From the NCBI RefSeq assembly GCF_026342355.1, contig NZ_JAPEMV010000007.1:372001-436000 (forward strand): a stretch of DNA of 64,000 nt. The letters are read 5' to 3'. Source of the DNA: Streptomyces sp. NBC_00249. GTDB taxonomy: Bacteria; Actinomycetota; Actinomycetes; Streptomycetales; Streptomycetaceae. The notes below the pieces were generated by a model. The model saw nothing but the letters and a program-made list of their open reading frames with translations, was not told where the DNA came from and ran no database searches. Position numbers and translations under genes: made by a program. Of the stretch, positions 7,518 to 18,376 are shown piece after piece. Within the stretch, counting starts at the first letter, position 1, and each line of letters starts with the position of its first letter.

Positions 7518-9161
7518 ATGAACGCCGAAGCCACTCCCGGACGGGAAAGGCTGATCGAGCAGTTCAAGGCCGACGGCCTGAATATCATGTTCGGAAATCC
7601 GGGAACGGTGGAGCAGGGATTCCTCGACGCGGTGGACGCGGCGCCGGACTTCCACTACGTCCTCGCCCTCCAGGAAACCGTCGCCGCGGGCATCGCCGAC
7701 GGCTATGCCCGCGCCACCGGCGGCGCGGCCCTGCTCCAGCTGCACTCCGGCGTCGGCCTGGGCAACGGCATCGGCATGCTGTACCAGTCGCTGCGCGGCC
7801 ACACCCCGCTCGTCGTGGTCGCCGGCGACGCCGGCGTCCGCTACGACGCCATGGACGCGCAGATGGCCTGCGACCTGGTCGCCATGGCCAAGCCCGTGAC
7901 CAAGTACGCGACCCGGGTCACCGACCCCCGGTCCGTGCTGCGCACGATCCGGCGGGCCGTCAAGATCGCCCTGACCCCGCCGCGCGGCCCGGTGTTCGTG
8001 GCGCTGCCCATGGACGTGCTCGACGAGCTCAACTCCGAGCCCGTCCTGCCCGCGACGGTGCCGCTCACGGACGTCGCGCCCTCGCCCGCCTCGGTGGGGC
8101 GGGCGGCCGAGCTGCTCGCCGACGCCGAACGGCCGCTCCTGCTCATCGGGGACGGGGTCGCGCTCTCCGGGGCGCAGGCCGAACTCGCCGCCGTCGCCGA
8201 GCTGCTGGGCGCCGACGTCTACGAGGTCGACTCCTCCGAGGTGAACATCGCGGCCTCGCACCCGCTGCGCCGGGGCCAGAGCGGCCACATGTTCGGCCCG
8301 CACAGCAAGGAGCTCGTCGGGGCGGCCGACGGGGTCCTGATCGTCGGCACCTACGTCTTCCCGGAGGTGTTCCCCGAGCTGGAGAGCCCCTTCCGGCCCG
8401 GCGCCAAGGTCGTCCACATCGACCTCAACGCCTACGAGATCGCCAAGAACCACCCGGTGGACCTCGGGCTCGCGGCGGACCCGAAGCAGGCGCTGCGCGC
8501 GCTGGCCGGCGTACTGGAACGGCGCATGAGCCCCGCCCGGCGGGCGGCCGCCGCCGCGCGGCTCGACGTACGCACCCGGGAGCGGGCCCGCGAGGCCCTC
8601 GCGCGGCCGGACGACGACACGCCGATGGGCGTCTTCCTGCGGACGCTGGCCGAGCGCACCGGCGGGGACCTCATCGTCTTCGACGAGGCGCTGACCACCT
8701 CCCCGCTGGTCACCCGGTACCTGCCGGCGGAGCGCCCGGGCGACTACCACCTCACCCGGGGCGGGTCGCTGGGCGTCGGCTTCCCGGGGGCGGTCGGCGC
8801 CAAGCTGGCCCGCCCGGACCGGCTCGTCGTCGGCTTCGCGGGCGACGGCGGGTCGATGTACACCTACCAGGCGCTGTGGACGGCGGTCCGGCACGGGATC
8901 GACGCCAAGTTCGTGGTCTGCAACAACCGCAAGTACCGGCTCCTCGACGACAACATCGCCCAGTACTGGCGGGAGCGGGACATCGCCGAGCACCCCTTCC
9001 CGGGGTCCTTCGACCTCTCGCACCCCGAGATCGACTTCGCGGGGCTGGCCCGGGCGCTGGGCGCCGACGGGACGCGCGTGGAGAAGCCGGACGAGGCGGT
9101 GGCGGCGGTGCAGCGGATGCTGGCCCACCCCGGCCCGTACCTCGTCGACATCCAGATCTGA
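7518..9161 (+). CDS. ThDP-dependent enzyme, benzoylformate decarboxylase-like
   Basis: About 547 residues with the three-domain layout of thiamin-diphosphate decarboxylases and synthases. The pyrimidine domain opens with IMFGNPGTVEQGFL and has catalytic Glu53 (LQETVAAG) and His76 in QLHSGVGLGNGIG, the last matching the active-site histidine loop of benzoylformate decarboxylase. The ThDP motif runs from Gly442-Asp443 (GDGGSMYTYQ) to Asn469-Asn470 (CNNRKY), 27 residues on. The loop serine of benzoylformate decarboxylase (GNPGS) is Thr30 here. Likely reaction: decarboxylation of a 2-oxoacid to an aldehyde, or carboligation of aldehydes. ATG 7518 is preceded by a GGGGGAG ribosome-binding site. 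Magnesium dependent, cytoplasmic. Confidence 0.9.
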   Translation: MNAEATPGRERLIEQFKADGLNIMFGNPGTVEQGFLDAVDAAPDFHYVLALQETVAAGIADGYARATGGAALLQLHSGVGLGNGIGMLYQSLRGHTPLVVVAGDAGVRYDAMDAQMACDLVAMAKPVTKYATRVTDPRSVLRTIRRAVKIALTPPRGPVFVALPMDVLDELNSEPVLPATVPLTDVAPSPASVGRAAELLADAERPLLLIGDGVALSGAQAELAAVAELLGADVYEVDSSEVNIAASHPLRRGQSGHMFGPHSKELVGAADGVLIVGTYVFPEVFPELESPFRPGAKVVHIDLNAYEIAKNHPVDLGLAADPKQALRALAGVLERRMSPARRAAAAARLDVRTRERAREALARPDDDTPMGVFLRTLAERTGGDLIVFDEALTTSPLVTRYLPAERPGDYHLTRGGSLGVGFPGAVGAKLARPDRLVVGFAGDGGSMYTYQALWTAVRHGIDAKFVVCNNRKYRLLDDNIAQYWRERDIAEHPFPGSFDLSHPEIDFAGLARALGADGTRVEKPDEAVAAVQRMLAHPGPYLVDIQI

Positions 9162-9220
9162 GCCCCGAGCCCCGAGACCGACCAGCGCCGCCCATCCACC
9201 CACGGACAGGAGGAGACCGC

Positions 9221-9652
9221 ATGCCCGCCGAGCGGCTGACCGAGGACGCGATCCGCACTTTCACCGAGAACTGGTACGTGGCCCTGGACCGGCACCTGCC
9301 GCTGGAGCAGGTGCTCGCCCTCATCACCGAGGACCTGGAGTTCAAGGTCCCCGAGGACACCTTCCTCGGACACCAGGGCTTCGGCCGCTGGTACGCCGCC
9401 GTGACCAGCCGTTTCTTCGACGAGGTGCACACCGTCACCAAGGTGGAGCCCGTCATCGAGGGGGACCGGGCGGTCGTCCGGGTCCTCGTCAACTGGCAGG
9501 CCAAGATCTGGGACCCGCCGGCCGCCCGCAGCCAGTGGCTCGGCTTCGACGCCGACCAGACCTGGACCGTGGTGGCGGGCCCCGACGGCCCCCTGATCAA
9601 GCAGTACACCGTCAACGAACTGGCGCCGATGCCCGGCTCCGGCTCGCTCTGA
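9221..9652 (+). CDS. NTF2/SnoaL-like small protein 1
   Basis: A 143-residue protein with the cone-shaped NTF2 pattern: an N-terminal helix with FTENWYVALDRHLPLEQVL, the DLEFKVPEDTFLGHQGFGRW segment and a closing beta sheet. An AGGAGG-type ribosome-binding site precedes ATG 9221. SnoaL-like folds serve as cyclases, isomerases, dehydratases or ligand carriers, usually with one or two acid/base residues in the cavity. It is the first of three NTF2-fold genes in a row (gaps 13 and 4 nt). The role is unassigned; a step acting on the product of the ThDP or GMC enzyme is a reasonable inference. Confidence 0.8.
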   Translation: MPAERLTEDAIRTFTENWYVALDRHLPLEQVLALITEDLEFKVPEDTFLGHQGFGRWYAAVTSRFFDEVHTVTKVEPVIEGDRAVVRVLVNWQAKIWDPPAARSQWLGFDADQTWTVVAGPDGPLIKQYTVNELAPMPGSGSL

Positions 9653-9665
9653 GGGGGCGCCGGCC

Positions 9666-10121
9666 ATGACCGAAGTGACACGCGAACGCGTCGAGGCGGC
9701 CTACGCCGCCCTCGGCTCCGGCGACCGCGCCCGGATCCTGGAGTACTACTCCGAGGACCTGCGCTGGCTCGTCCCGGGCAACCACCCCCTCGCGGGCTGG
9801 TACGAGAGCCTGGACGCCTTCCTGGAGCTGATGGGGCAGACCCACAAGCTGACCGGCGGCACCTTCCGGATGGACCTGGAGGCGGTCCTCGTCGGCGAGG
9901 ACTGCAGCGCCGACGTCTGCCGCAACGTCGCCCGGCGCGACGGCGCGGACCCGGCGAGCACCTCCCCGTACGAGCGGATGGACTACCCGGTCTTCCACTT
10001 CATGCGGTGGGAAGGCGGCCGGATCGTCGAGGGCCGCGACGGGCTCTTCGGCGACACGGCCTCCGCATTCAGCCAGTTCTGGGCGCCCTTCGCGCCGGAC
10101 GGAACCCGCAGGGACCGATAG
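9666..10121 (+). CDS. NTF2/SnoaL-like small protein 2
   Basis: A 151-residue member of the same fold: helix VEAAYAALGSGDRARILEYY, then SEDLRWLVPGNHPLAGWY and a FHFMRWEGGRIVEGRDG strand pair typical of the SnoaL group. It differs from its two neighbours by much more than recent duplicates would, so the three probably have separate roles. Potential cavity residues include the His and Asp of this C-terminal half. Four bases separate it from the next gene, so translation is probably coupled. Confidence 0.8.
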   Translation: MTEVTRERVEAAYAALGSGDRARILEYYSEDLRWLVPGNHPLAGWYESLDAFLELMGQTHKLTGGTFRMDLEAVLVGEDCSADVCRNVARRDGADPASTSPYERMDYPVFHFMRWEGGRIVEGRDGLFGDTASAFSQFWAPFAPDGTRRDR

Positions 10122-10125
10122 GGGG

Positions 10126-10533
10126 ATGAACGCGATGAACGCGCAGAGCGCGCAGAGCGCCGAGGACGCACGGGCGGTCCTCACCAAGTACTACGAGTAC
10201 GCCAACGCCGGCGACTGGGACCGCTGGTGCGACCTGTTCGCCGAGGACCAGGTCATGGACGAGCAGCTCGCCGGGCACATCGAGGGCCTGGAGACCCTGC
10301 GCTCGATGATGAAGGGCATGGGGACCATGTACCGGGTCTTCCGCAACGAGCCCGTCCACTTCCTCGTCGACGGCGAGAAGGCCGCGGCCGTCTCGCACCT
10401 CACCGCCGTCAGCGCCTCCGGCGAGGCCATCGAGGCCGAGGTCATGAACTTCTTCCGGATCGTGGACGGACGGATCGCCTACATGGCGAACTACCACGAC
10501 ACCGTCCCCTTCCAGGTGCTGAGCCAGGGCTGA
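10126..10533 (+). CDS. NTF2/SnoaL-like small protein 3
   Basis: A 135-residue NTF2-fold protein. After a short Asn/Gln/Ala-rich N terminus (an alternative ATG lies three codons in) it shows VLTKYYEYANAGDWDRWCDL and the FAEDQVMDEQLAGHIEGLE segment, then the FFRIVDGRIAYMANYHDTVP end common to SnoaL-like polyketide-cyclase and ketosteroid-isomerase relatives. The GMC oxidoreductase starts 17 nt downstream. As with its neighbours the fold is clear but the chemistry is not. Confidence 0.8.
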   Translation: MNAMNAQSAQSAEDARAVLTKYYEYANAGDWDRWCDLFAEDQVMDEQLAGHIEGLETLRSMMKGMGTMYRVFRNEPVHFLVDGEKAAAVSHLTAVSASGEAIEAEVMNFFRIVDGRIAYMANYHDTVPFQVLSQG

Positions 10534-10550
10534 GGGGGAGGACCCGACTC

Positions 10551-12164
10551 GTGGCCACAGAGCAGTACGACTACGTGATCGTCGGCTCCGGCACCGCCGG
10601 CAGCGTCCTCGCCCACCGCCTCTCCGCCGACCCGGACGTCTCCGTCCTGGTCCTGGAGGCGGGCGGCAGCCGGATCCCGCCCGAGGTGGACGACCCGTCC
10701 TCCTGGTACAAGCTCCTCGGCGGCCCCGTCGACTGGGGCTACACCAGCGTCCCGCAGCCGGGCCTGGGCGGCCGCCGTACGTACGAACCGCGCGGCAAGG
10801 CCCCCGGCGGCAGCAGCAACCTCTACATCATGATGCACATCCGGGGCCACGCCTCGGACTTCGACAACTGGGCCTACCAGGGCGCGGCCGGCTGGGCGTA
10901 CGAGGACGTCCTGCCGTACTTCGCCCGGCTGGAGGCCCAGGAGGACGCCACCGCGCCCACCACCGGCACCGGCGGACCGCAGCGGGTCACCAACGCGGGC
11001 CTGCACGGCCCCAACCCGGCCTCCCGGGCCTTCATCGACGCCGCCGTCGAACTGGGCCACGAGGAGATCGCCGACTTCAACACCGACGGCCCCCGGCGCG
11101 GCCTCTTCGGCACCGGCTGGCACCACATCGACGTGGCCGACGGACGCCGTCAGGGCGCGCTGGCCGCCTACCTGGAGCCCGCGCTCCAGCGGCCCAACCT
11201 GACCCTGCGCACCGACGCCCAGACCACCCGGCTGCTCTTCGACGGGGACACCTGCACCGGCGTCGAGTACACCCAGCTCCAGCCGCCCGCGCAGTTCCCC
11301 GGCCGGACCGTCCGCGACGGCCACAGCCGGGCCCAGGCCCCCGGGGCGCACACCGTACGGGCCCGGCGCGAGGTGATCGTGGCGGCCGGGGCGATCGAAT
11401 CCCCGAAGCTGCTGCTGCTCTCCGGGATCGGCCACCCCGACCAGCTGCGCGAGCACGGCATCGGGGTCACCGCGGCCCTGCCCGGGGTCGGCGAGAACTT
11501 CCACAACCACGTGCTGACCGGGCTGATGGCCGAGGTCTCCCAGGAGCTCCAGCCGCCCGCGCAGAACCTTTCCGAGAGCGCTCTATTCCTGTCCTCCCGG
11601 CCCGGACTGCCCGCCCCGGACCTCCAGATCGCCTTCGTCCACGTCCCCTTCGACGTGATCGTCGGCCAGGACCACCCCAACACGGTGTCGATCCTGCCCG
11701 GTCTGGTGCGGCCCGTCTCCCGAGGCTGGATCAGGCTCGCGAGCGCCGACCCGCTGGCCCACCCGCTGGTCAACCCGAACTACCTGGGCGACCGCTGGGA
11801 CCTGGAGCGGATGGTGCAGGCCGTCAAGCTCTCCCGGGAGCTGTTCGCGACCTCCGCCTTCTCGCCCTGGTACAAGCAGGAGCTCCAGCCGGGGCCCGGC
11901 TACGCCGGCGACGAGGAGCTGCGGACCTTCGTACGGCAGAAGTCGGAGAGCTACCACCACCAGGCCGGCTCCTGCCGGATGGGCATCGACGACCTCTCCG
12001 TCGTCGACCCCGAACTGCGGGTGCACGGCGTACGGAACCTGCGCGTCGTCGACGCCAGCGTGATGCCCGCCGTCCCGTCGGGCAACTGCCACACCGCGAT
12101 CGCGATGATCGCCGAGCGCGCGGCGGAGTTCATCGCCGCACCGAAGGGAGCCCACGGTGCCTGA
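10551..12164 (+). CDS. GMC-family FAD-dependent oxidoreductase
   Basis: About 537 residues. The FAD dinucleotide fold is at the N terminus (YVIVGSGTAGSVLAHRL, Gly12-x-Gly14-x-x-Gly17) and the GMC signature follows as GKAPGGSSNLYIMMHIRG. The C-terminal active-site pair is seen as His469-His470 (SYHHQAGSCRMG) and Asn512/His514 (SGNCHTAIAMIAERAAE). GMC enzymes oxidise primary or secondary alcohols with O2 or another acceptor (choline dehydrogenase, glucose and aryl-alcohol oxidases). No signal peptide, so it should act inside the cell. GTG 10551 follows GAGGGGGAGGAC. Its last 8 nt overlap the second DJ-1 gene. The substrate is not predictable from sequence. Confidence 0.93.
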   Translation: MATEQYDYVIVGSGTAGSVLAHRLSADPDVSVLVLEAGGSRIPPEVDDPSSWYKLLGGPVDWGYTSVPQPGLGGRRTYEPRGKAPGGSSNLYIMMHIRGHASDFDNWAYQGAAGWAYEDVLPYFARLEAQEDATAPTTGTGGPQRVTNAGLHGPNPASRAFIDAAVELGHEEIADFNTDGPRRGLFGTGWHHIDVADGRRQGALAAYLEPALQRPNLTLRTDAQTTRLLFDGDTCTGVEYTQLQPPAQFPGRTVRDGHSRAQAPGAHTVRARREVIVAAGAIESPKLLLLSGIGHPDQLREHGIGVTAALPGVGENFHNHVLTGLMAEVSQELQPPAQNLSESALFLSSRPGLPAPDLQIAFVHVPFDVIVGQDHPNTVSILPGLVRPVSRGWIRLASADPLAHPLVNPNYLGDRWDLERMVQAVKLSRELFATSAFSPWYKQELQPGPGYAGDEELRTFVRQKSESYHHQAGSCRMGIDDLSVVDPELRVHGVRNLRVVDASVMPAVPSGNCHTAIAMIAERAAEFIAAPKGAHGA

Positions 12165-12768
12165 CGTCGTCCTGCGCGAAGGCGCGCTGAGCGGTACCCG
12201 GATCGCGGTCCTCGTGGAGAGCGACTTCTACGAGCCGGAGATCTTCTACTACCAGCACCGCTTCGCCGAGGAAGGCGCCCAGGTCGACTTCCTGACCCGG
12301 CTGTGGGGCAACGACTCCATCACCTTCTCCGGCCACGAGTACCGGGCGCCCTTCACCGCCGACCTGTCCCTGGAGGGGCTGAGCGACGAGGAACTGCGCC
12401 GCTACGCCGCGATCATCGTGCCCTCGGGCATGGTGGCCGACCGGCTGCGCTACACCGAGGACGTGGACCGGCTGGCCCCGGCCACGGAGCTGCTGCGCCG
12501 GGCCTTCGAGGAGCCGACGGTCCTCAAGGGAATCATCTGCCACGGCATGTGGCTGGCCTCCTCCATCCCGGGCAAGGTCCGCGGCCGCAAGGTGGTCTGC
12601 CACAACAACCTCATCGGGGACGTCCGCAACATGGGCGCCGAGTACGTCGACGAGGACGTGGTGGTCGACGGCGACCTGGTCACCGGCCGCACCGGAGCCC
12701 ACCACCACCTCTTCGCCCGCCGCATCATCGAGCTGGTCGCGGCCGGGCGGGGCCGGAGGGCCGGCTGA
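12157..12768 (+). CDS. DJ-1/PfpI-family protein 2
   Basis: A 203-residue protein starting at GTG 12157. It has the DJ-1/PfpI strand RIAVLVESDFYEPEIFYYQ with the early Glu that normally hydrogen-bonds to the nucleophile, and the elbow Cys128 in GIICHGMWLASS. It is closest in length and motif layout to the PfpI/YhbO group, for which protease, deglycase and glyoxalase activities have been claimed. It overlaps the GMC gene by 8 nt and the VOC gene by 1 nt, so co-translation is likely. It is distinct in sequence from the first and third DJ-1 proteins of the cluster. Confidence 0.88.
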   Translation: MPDVVLREGALSGTRIAVLVESDFYEPEIFYYQHRFAEEGAQVDFLTRLWGNDSITFSGHEYRAPFTADLSLEGLSDEELRRYAAIIVPSGMVADRLRYTEDVDRLAPATELLRRAFEEPTVLKGIICHGMWLASSIPGKVRGRKVVCHNNLIGDVRNMGAEYVDEDVVVDGDLVTGRTGAHHHLFARRIIELVAAGRGRRAG

Positions 12769-13205
12769 TGCCGGACCGCATGTACTGGTCGCACGTGGGC
12801 CTGAACTGCGCCGACCAGAAGACCACCGAGGAGTTCTACACCCGGTACTTCGGCTTCACCCGGGCCCGGGTGGTCGACCTCGGCGAGGCGAAGATCGTGT
12901 TTCTGCGCAAGGGGGACGCGTACCTGGAACTCTTCGCGGCCGACGCCGAGCCGGCCCGCGCGGCGCACGACGACGGCCCGCGGACCCCGGGCCGGATGCG
13001 CCACCTGGCCTTCCAGACCGACAGCGTCGACGCGTTCCTCGCGGAACTGGGCGACGCCGCCGAAGTGACCCTGGGGCCGCTGGACTTCGACGACTTCATC
13101 TGCGGGTGGCGGACCGTGTGGGTCCGCGACCCCGACGGGGTGATCGTCGAGGTCAGCCAGGGATACGAGGACGACAGCTCTCACGACGACAAGGACGGTG
13201 CATGA
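12768..13205 (+). CDS. VOC-family metalloprotein (glyoxalase/dioxygenase fold)
   Basis: A 145-residue vicinal-oxygen-chelate protein. All four metal-ligand positions expected for a glyoxalase-I-type site are present: His9 (YWSHVGLN), Glu54 (YLELF), His79 (MRHLAF) and Glu128 (VIVEVSQ). So it is probably a functional metalloenzyme rather than a binding protein. VOC enzymes include glyoxalase I, extradiol dioxygenases, methylmalonyl-CoA epimerase and resistance proteins. Next to DJ-1 proteins and aldehyde-forming enzymes, reactive-carbonyl removal or an isomerase step are plausible. The start overlaps the previous stop (TGATG). Confidence 0.87.
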   Translation: MPDRMYWSHVGLNCADQKTTEEFYTRYFGFTRARVVDLGEAKIVFLRKGDAYLELFAADAEPARAAHDDGPRTPGRMRHLAFQTDSVDAFLAELGDAAEVTLGPLDFDDFICGWRTVWVRDPDGVIVEVSQGYEDDSSHDDKDGA

Positions 13206-13206
13206 C

Positions 13207-15030
13207 ATGGCGGGCTCCTTGAGCTTCTCCTTCTCCGACACGATCGCGGGCTACGTCGTCCGCTTCGAATCCGGCTCCCGGCAGCTGACGCTGAAGACCT
13301 CCGACGAGCGGACCTTCGAGGTCTCCCTCGCCGGCGACCCCAGCGCCGAGCTGGTCCGCAACCTGGACGAGCCGTACATCGACGCCTCCGGGCACATCGA
13401 CGAGATGCTCTCCCCGGGCCGTTTCCTCTTCGTCTACGGGGTCCACTACCCGGAGCAGGGCGGCCGGTTCGAGGCGAAGCGCCTGGTGTTCCTGGGCCGC
13501 GGCGCCGAGGACTACCGCTTCGAGGAGCCGAGCTGGTGGGTCAAGCAGATCGAGTCGCTGGCCGACTTCTACAAGCGGGCGCAGTTCGGCGACGGACCGG
13601 TGGACTTCACCGAGTACCGCACCGAGATCAGGCTCGGCGGTGACAAGACGGCCAGCCACGTCCAGGAGACCGACACCATCTCCCGCCTGGTCTACGGCAT
13701 GGCCTCGGCCTACCTGCTGACCGGCAAGGACGAATACCTGGAGGTCGCCGAGCGCGGCACCGAGTACCTGCGCAAGCACATGCGGGTCGTCGACAGCGAG
13801 GAGGACGTGGTCTTCTGGTACCACGGCATCAGCGTCGACGGGGACAGCGAACGCAAGCTGTTCACCTCGGAGTTCTCCGACGACTACGACGCGATCCCGA
13901 TGTACGAGCAGATCTACGCGCTCGCCGGCCCCGTCCAGACCTACCGGATCACCGGTGACGTCCGGATCAAGAACGACGCCGACGCCACCATCCGGCTGTT
14001 CGACAAGTTCTTCAAGGACCCCGAGCAGGGCGGGTACTTCTCGCACATCGACCCGATCCTCTTCAGCGCCGACCACGAGTCGCTGGGCGAGAACGCCGAG
14101 CGCAAGAACTGGAACTCGGTCGGGGACCACGCGCCCGCGTACCTGATCAACCTGTACCTGGCGACCGGCGACCAGAAGTACGCCGACTTCCTCGAGTACA
14201 CGTTCGACACGATCGCGGACAAGTTCCCGGACTACAAGAACAGCCCCTTCGTCCAGGAGCGGTTCTTCCGCGACTGGTCGCACGACACCGCGCACAGCTG
14301 GCAGCAGAACCGCGCGGTGGTCGGCCACAACCTCAAGATCGCCTGGAACCTGATGCGCATGAACTCCCTGAAGGCCAAGCCGGCCTACGAGGAGCTCGCC
14401 AGGAAGATCGGCGAGATCATGCCGGCGGTCGGCAGCGACGTCCAGCGCGGCGGCTGGTACGACGTGGTGGAGCGGGCGAAGAGCGGGGACCAGGAGGCGT
14501 ACCGGTTCGCCTGGCACGACCGCAAGGCCTGGTGGCAGCAGGAGCAGGCGATCCTCGCCTACCTCATCCTGAACGGCACCGTCGGCGACGACGCCAGCCT
14601 GCGCGAGGCCCGGCAGGCCCAGGCCTTCTACAACACCTTCTTCCTCGACCACGACGAGGGAGCCGTCTACTTCAACGTGCTCGCCAGCGGTACGCCGTAC
14701 CTGCTCGGCACCGAGCGGCTCAAGGGCAGCCACTCGATGTCCATGTACCACTCGGCGGAACTCTGCTTCCTCGCCGCCGTGTACAACAACCTGCTCGTCA
14801 ACGGCCGGGAGATGGACTTCCACTTCCAGCCGGACCCGACCGACCTGCCCGACCGGATCCTGCGGGTCTCGCCCGACCTGCTGCCCGCCGGATCCGTACG
14901 GATCGCTTCCGTGGAGATCGACGAGAAGCCGTACGAGGAATTCGACGCGGACGAGCTCACCGTCCACCTCCCCGACGTCCAGGGGCGGGTGAAGGTCAAG
15001 GTCCGGCTCCGGCCCGTGGCCAAGAAGTAG
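13207..15030 (+). CDS. AGE-family (N-acylglucosamine 2-epimerase-like) alpha/alpha-barrel protein with N-terminal extension
   Basis: About 607 residues. An N-terminal beta-rich domain of about 110 residues precedes an (alpha/alpha)6-barrel with AGE-type features: WWVKQIESLADFYKR, VVGHNLKIAWNL and WWQQEQAILAYL, whose His and Trp/Gln positions line the active site of renin-binding protein and cellobiose epimerases. Family members interconvert sugars at C2 or isomerise aldoses; usual length is 350-420, so the extra N domain and a beta-rich tail of about 60 residues are unusual. ATG 13207 has AAGGAC upstream at better spacing than GTG 13198. With GlgX just downstream it suggests a carbohydrate branch within the cluster. 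Confidence 0.8.
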   Translation: MAGSLSFSFSDTIAGYVVRFESGSRQLTLKTSDERTFEVSLAGDPSAELVRNLDEPYIDASGHIDEMLSPGRFLFVYGVHYPEQGGRFEAKRLVFLGRGAEDYRFEEPSWWVKQIESLADFYKRAQFGDGPVDFTEYRTEIRLGGDKTASHVQETDTISRLVYGMASAYLLTGKDEYLEVAERGTEYLRKHMRVVDSEEDVVFWYHGISVDGDSERKLFTSEFSDDYDAIPMYEQIYALAGPVQTYRITGDVRIKNDADATIRLFDKFFKDPEQGGYFSHIDPILFSADHESLGENAERKNWNSVGDHAPAYLINLYLATGDQKYADFLEYTFDTIADKFPDYKNSPFVQERFFRDWSHDTAHSWQQNRAVVGHNLKIAWNLMRMNSLKAKPAYEELARKIGEIMPAVGSDVQRGGWYDVVERAKSGDQEAYRFAWHDRKAWWQQEQAILAYLILNGTVGDDASLREARQAQAFYNTFFLDHDEGAVYFNVLASGTPYLLGTERLKGSHSMSMYHSAELCFLAAVYNNLLVNGREMDFHFQPDPTDLPDRILRVSPDLLPAGSVRIASVEIDEKPYEEFDADELTVHLPDVQGRVKVKVRLRPVAKK

Positions 15031-15067
15031 CGCTCAACGGGGGGCGCCCCAATCAGAGGGGAAGGCA

Positions 15068-15408
15068 ATGACTCTCAGCATCAAGGAACGCCGGAACAAG
15101 GCGGGCACCGTGCTCGTCGCCACCGGCGAGATCAACAGCGAGACCTCGGGCGCCCTGCTCGAGGCACTGCTGCCGCTGGTCCGCGAGGGCCGGCCGCTGC
15201 GCATCGACCTGACCGCCGTCACCTACGTCTCCAGCGCCGGGCTGCGCACGCTGCTCGTCGTCTACCGCGAGGCGCAGCACGCAGGTGTCGCGGTCACCCT
15301 GTACGGGGTCAGCGAGGAAGTCCGGTTCGTCATGTCGGCCACCGGCTTCCTGGACTTCTTCGAGACCGGCGAGGCCGCCGCGGCGGCCGCCCGGGCCAAG
15401 GTCGCGCG

Positions 15409-15412
<4 letters not shown>
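15068..15412 (+). CDS. STAS-domain anti-sigma factor antagonist 1
   Basis: A 114-residue SpoIIAA/RsbV-like protein. The phosphorylatable serine aligns as Ser56 in YVSSAGLRTLL, after the strand LRIDLTAV. Such proteins, when dephosphorylated, bind an anti-sigma kinase and free its sigma factor or other partner; the kinase inactivates them by serine phosphorylation. It is coupled to glgX (ATGA overlap). A second STAS gene, a kinase and a phosphatase follow within 4.3 kb, so a full partner switch is encoded here. No sigma factor of the SigB type lies in the cluster. Confidence 0.9.
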
Positions 15413-17553
<2,141 letters not shown>

Positions 17554-17579
17554 CACGCCCTGACCGAAGGAGACCTCAC

Positions 17580-17891
17580 ATGCCGCTTTCCGTGTCCCTG
17601 AGCATCGAGGGCGACACCACCGTGATCGAACTGACGGGCGAGCTGGACGCCAAGACCGCACCGGACTTCCACCAGACCATCGAGAAGGCCGCCGGTCACG
17701 GCACCAGCACCGTGGAGATCCGGATGGCCGGCGTCGGCTACATGGCCAGCGCCGGACTGCGCTCCCTGGTCTTCGCCCAGCAGAAGGTGGCCACCGGGGT
17801 CACCATCAAGGTGGTCGGCGCCATCGAGCCCGTCTCCCGGACCATCCGCACGGCCGGGCTCGACCGCAGCATCCTGCTCTCCGATGACTGA
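17580..17891 (+). CDS. STAS-domain anti-sigma factor antagonist 2
   Basis: A 103-residue STAS protein with the classical SpoIIAA layout: VIELTGELDAKTAPDFH strand-helix, then YMASAGLRSL where Ser57 is the expected phosphorylation site. It has GAAGGAGA upstream of ATG 17580. It and the first STAS protein are clearly different in sequence, so the switch may integrate two antagonists on one kinase. The kinase gene begins 29 nt later. Confidence 0.9.
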   Translation: MPLSVSLSIEGDTTVIELTGELDAKTAPDFHQTIEKAAGHGTSTVEIRMAGVGYMASAGLRSLVFAQQKVATGVTIKVVGAIEPVSRTIRTAGLDRSILLSDD

Positions 17892-17920
17892 GTCGGCCGG
17901 CCGGACCGCCGGAGACTGAG

Positions 17921-18376
17921 ATGGTCGAACTGGCGAGGAAGCCCGCCGTACTGGAAGTGCCCGCCACCGTGGGGGCACTGGGCGAGATCGCCGCGTTCGT
18001 CCTCGGCCTCGCCGGCCGGGCCGGTCTCGGCAAAGGAGCCACGTACCGGATCCGGCTGGCCGTCGACGAGCTGGCCACGAACATCGTGATGCACGGGTAC
18101 CGGGGCGGCGACGGACGGATCACCGTCCGCGGCCGCTCCGGTCCCGACGGGGTGCGGATCGTCATCGAGGACACCGCCCCCGCGTTCGACCCCGTCGAAG
18201 GCCGCCTGCCCCCCGCCCCCGGGGTCCCCCCGGAACGGCGCAGGGTCGGCGGCCTCGGCATCCACCTGGCACTGACCAGCGTGGACGAGTACACGTACGC
18301 CCGCAGGGACGGCCGCAACATCAGCACGCTGACTGTGAAGGCTGAGGGGACGGACCCATGCCCTCCACGACCGTGA
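17921..18376 (+). CDS. RsbW-like serine kinase/anti-sigma factor (HATPase_c)
   Basis: A 151-residue GHKL ATPase of the anti-sigma kinase type. The N box is AVDELATNIVMHGYRG (Glu50, Asn54), and GGLGIHLA gives the ATP-lid glycine motif. A short Pro-rich insertion (PPAPGVPPERR) lies in the lid. Such kinases bind a sigma factor or other target and phosphorylate STAS antagonists. Its 3' end overlaps the phosphatase gene by 19 nt. Since no alternative sigma factor is nearby, its target may be encoded elsewhere or may not be a sigma factor at all. Confidence 0.9.
   Translation: MVELARKPAVLEVPATVGALGEIAAFVLGLAGRAGLGKGATYRIRLAVDELATNIVMHGYRGGDGRITVRGRSGPDGVRIVIEDTAPAFDPVEGRLPPAPGVPPERRRVGGLGIHLALTSVDEYTYARRDGRNISTLTVKAEGTDPCPPRP

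Noticed and set aside
7464..9203. 579-codon minus-strand ORF opposite the ThDP enzyme
   Set aside because: Same reasoning: the plus-strand frame has complete cofactor motifs, the opposite one is compositional.
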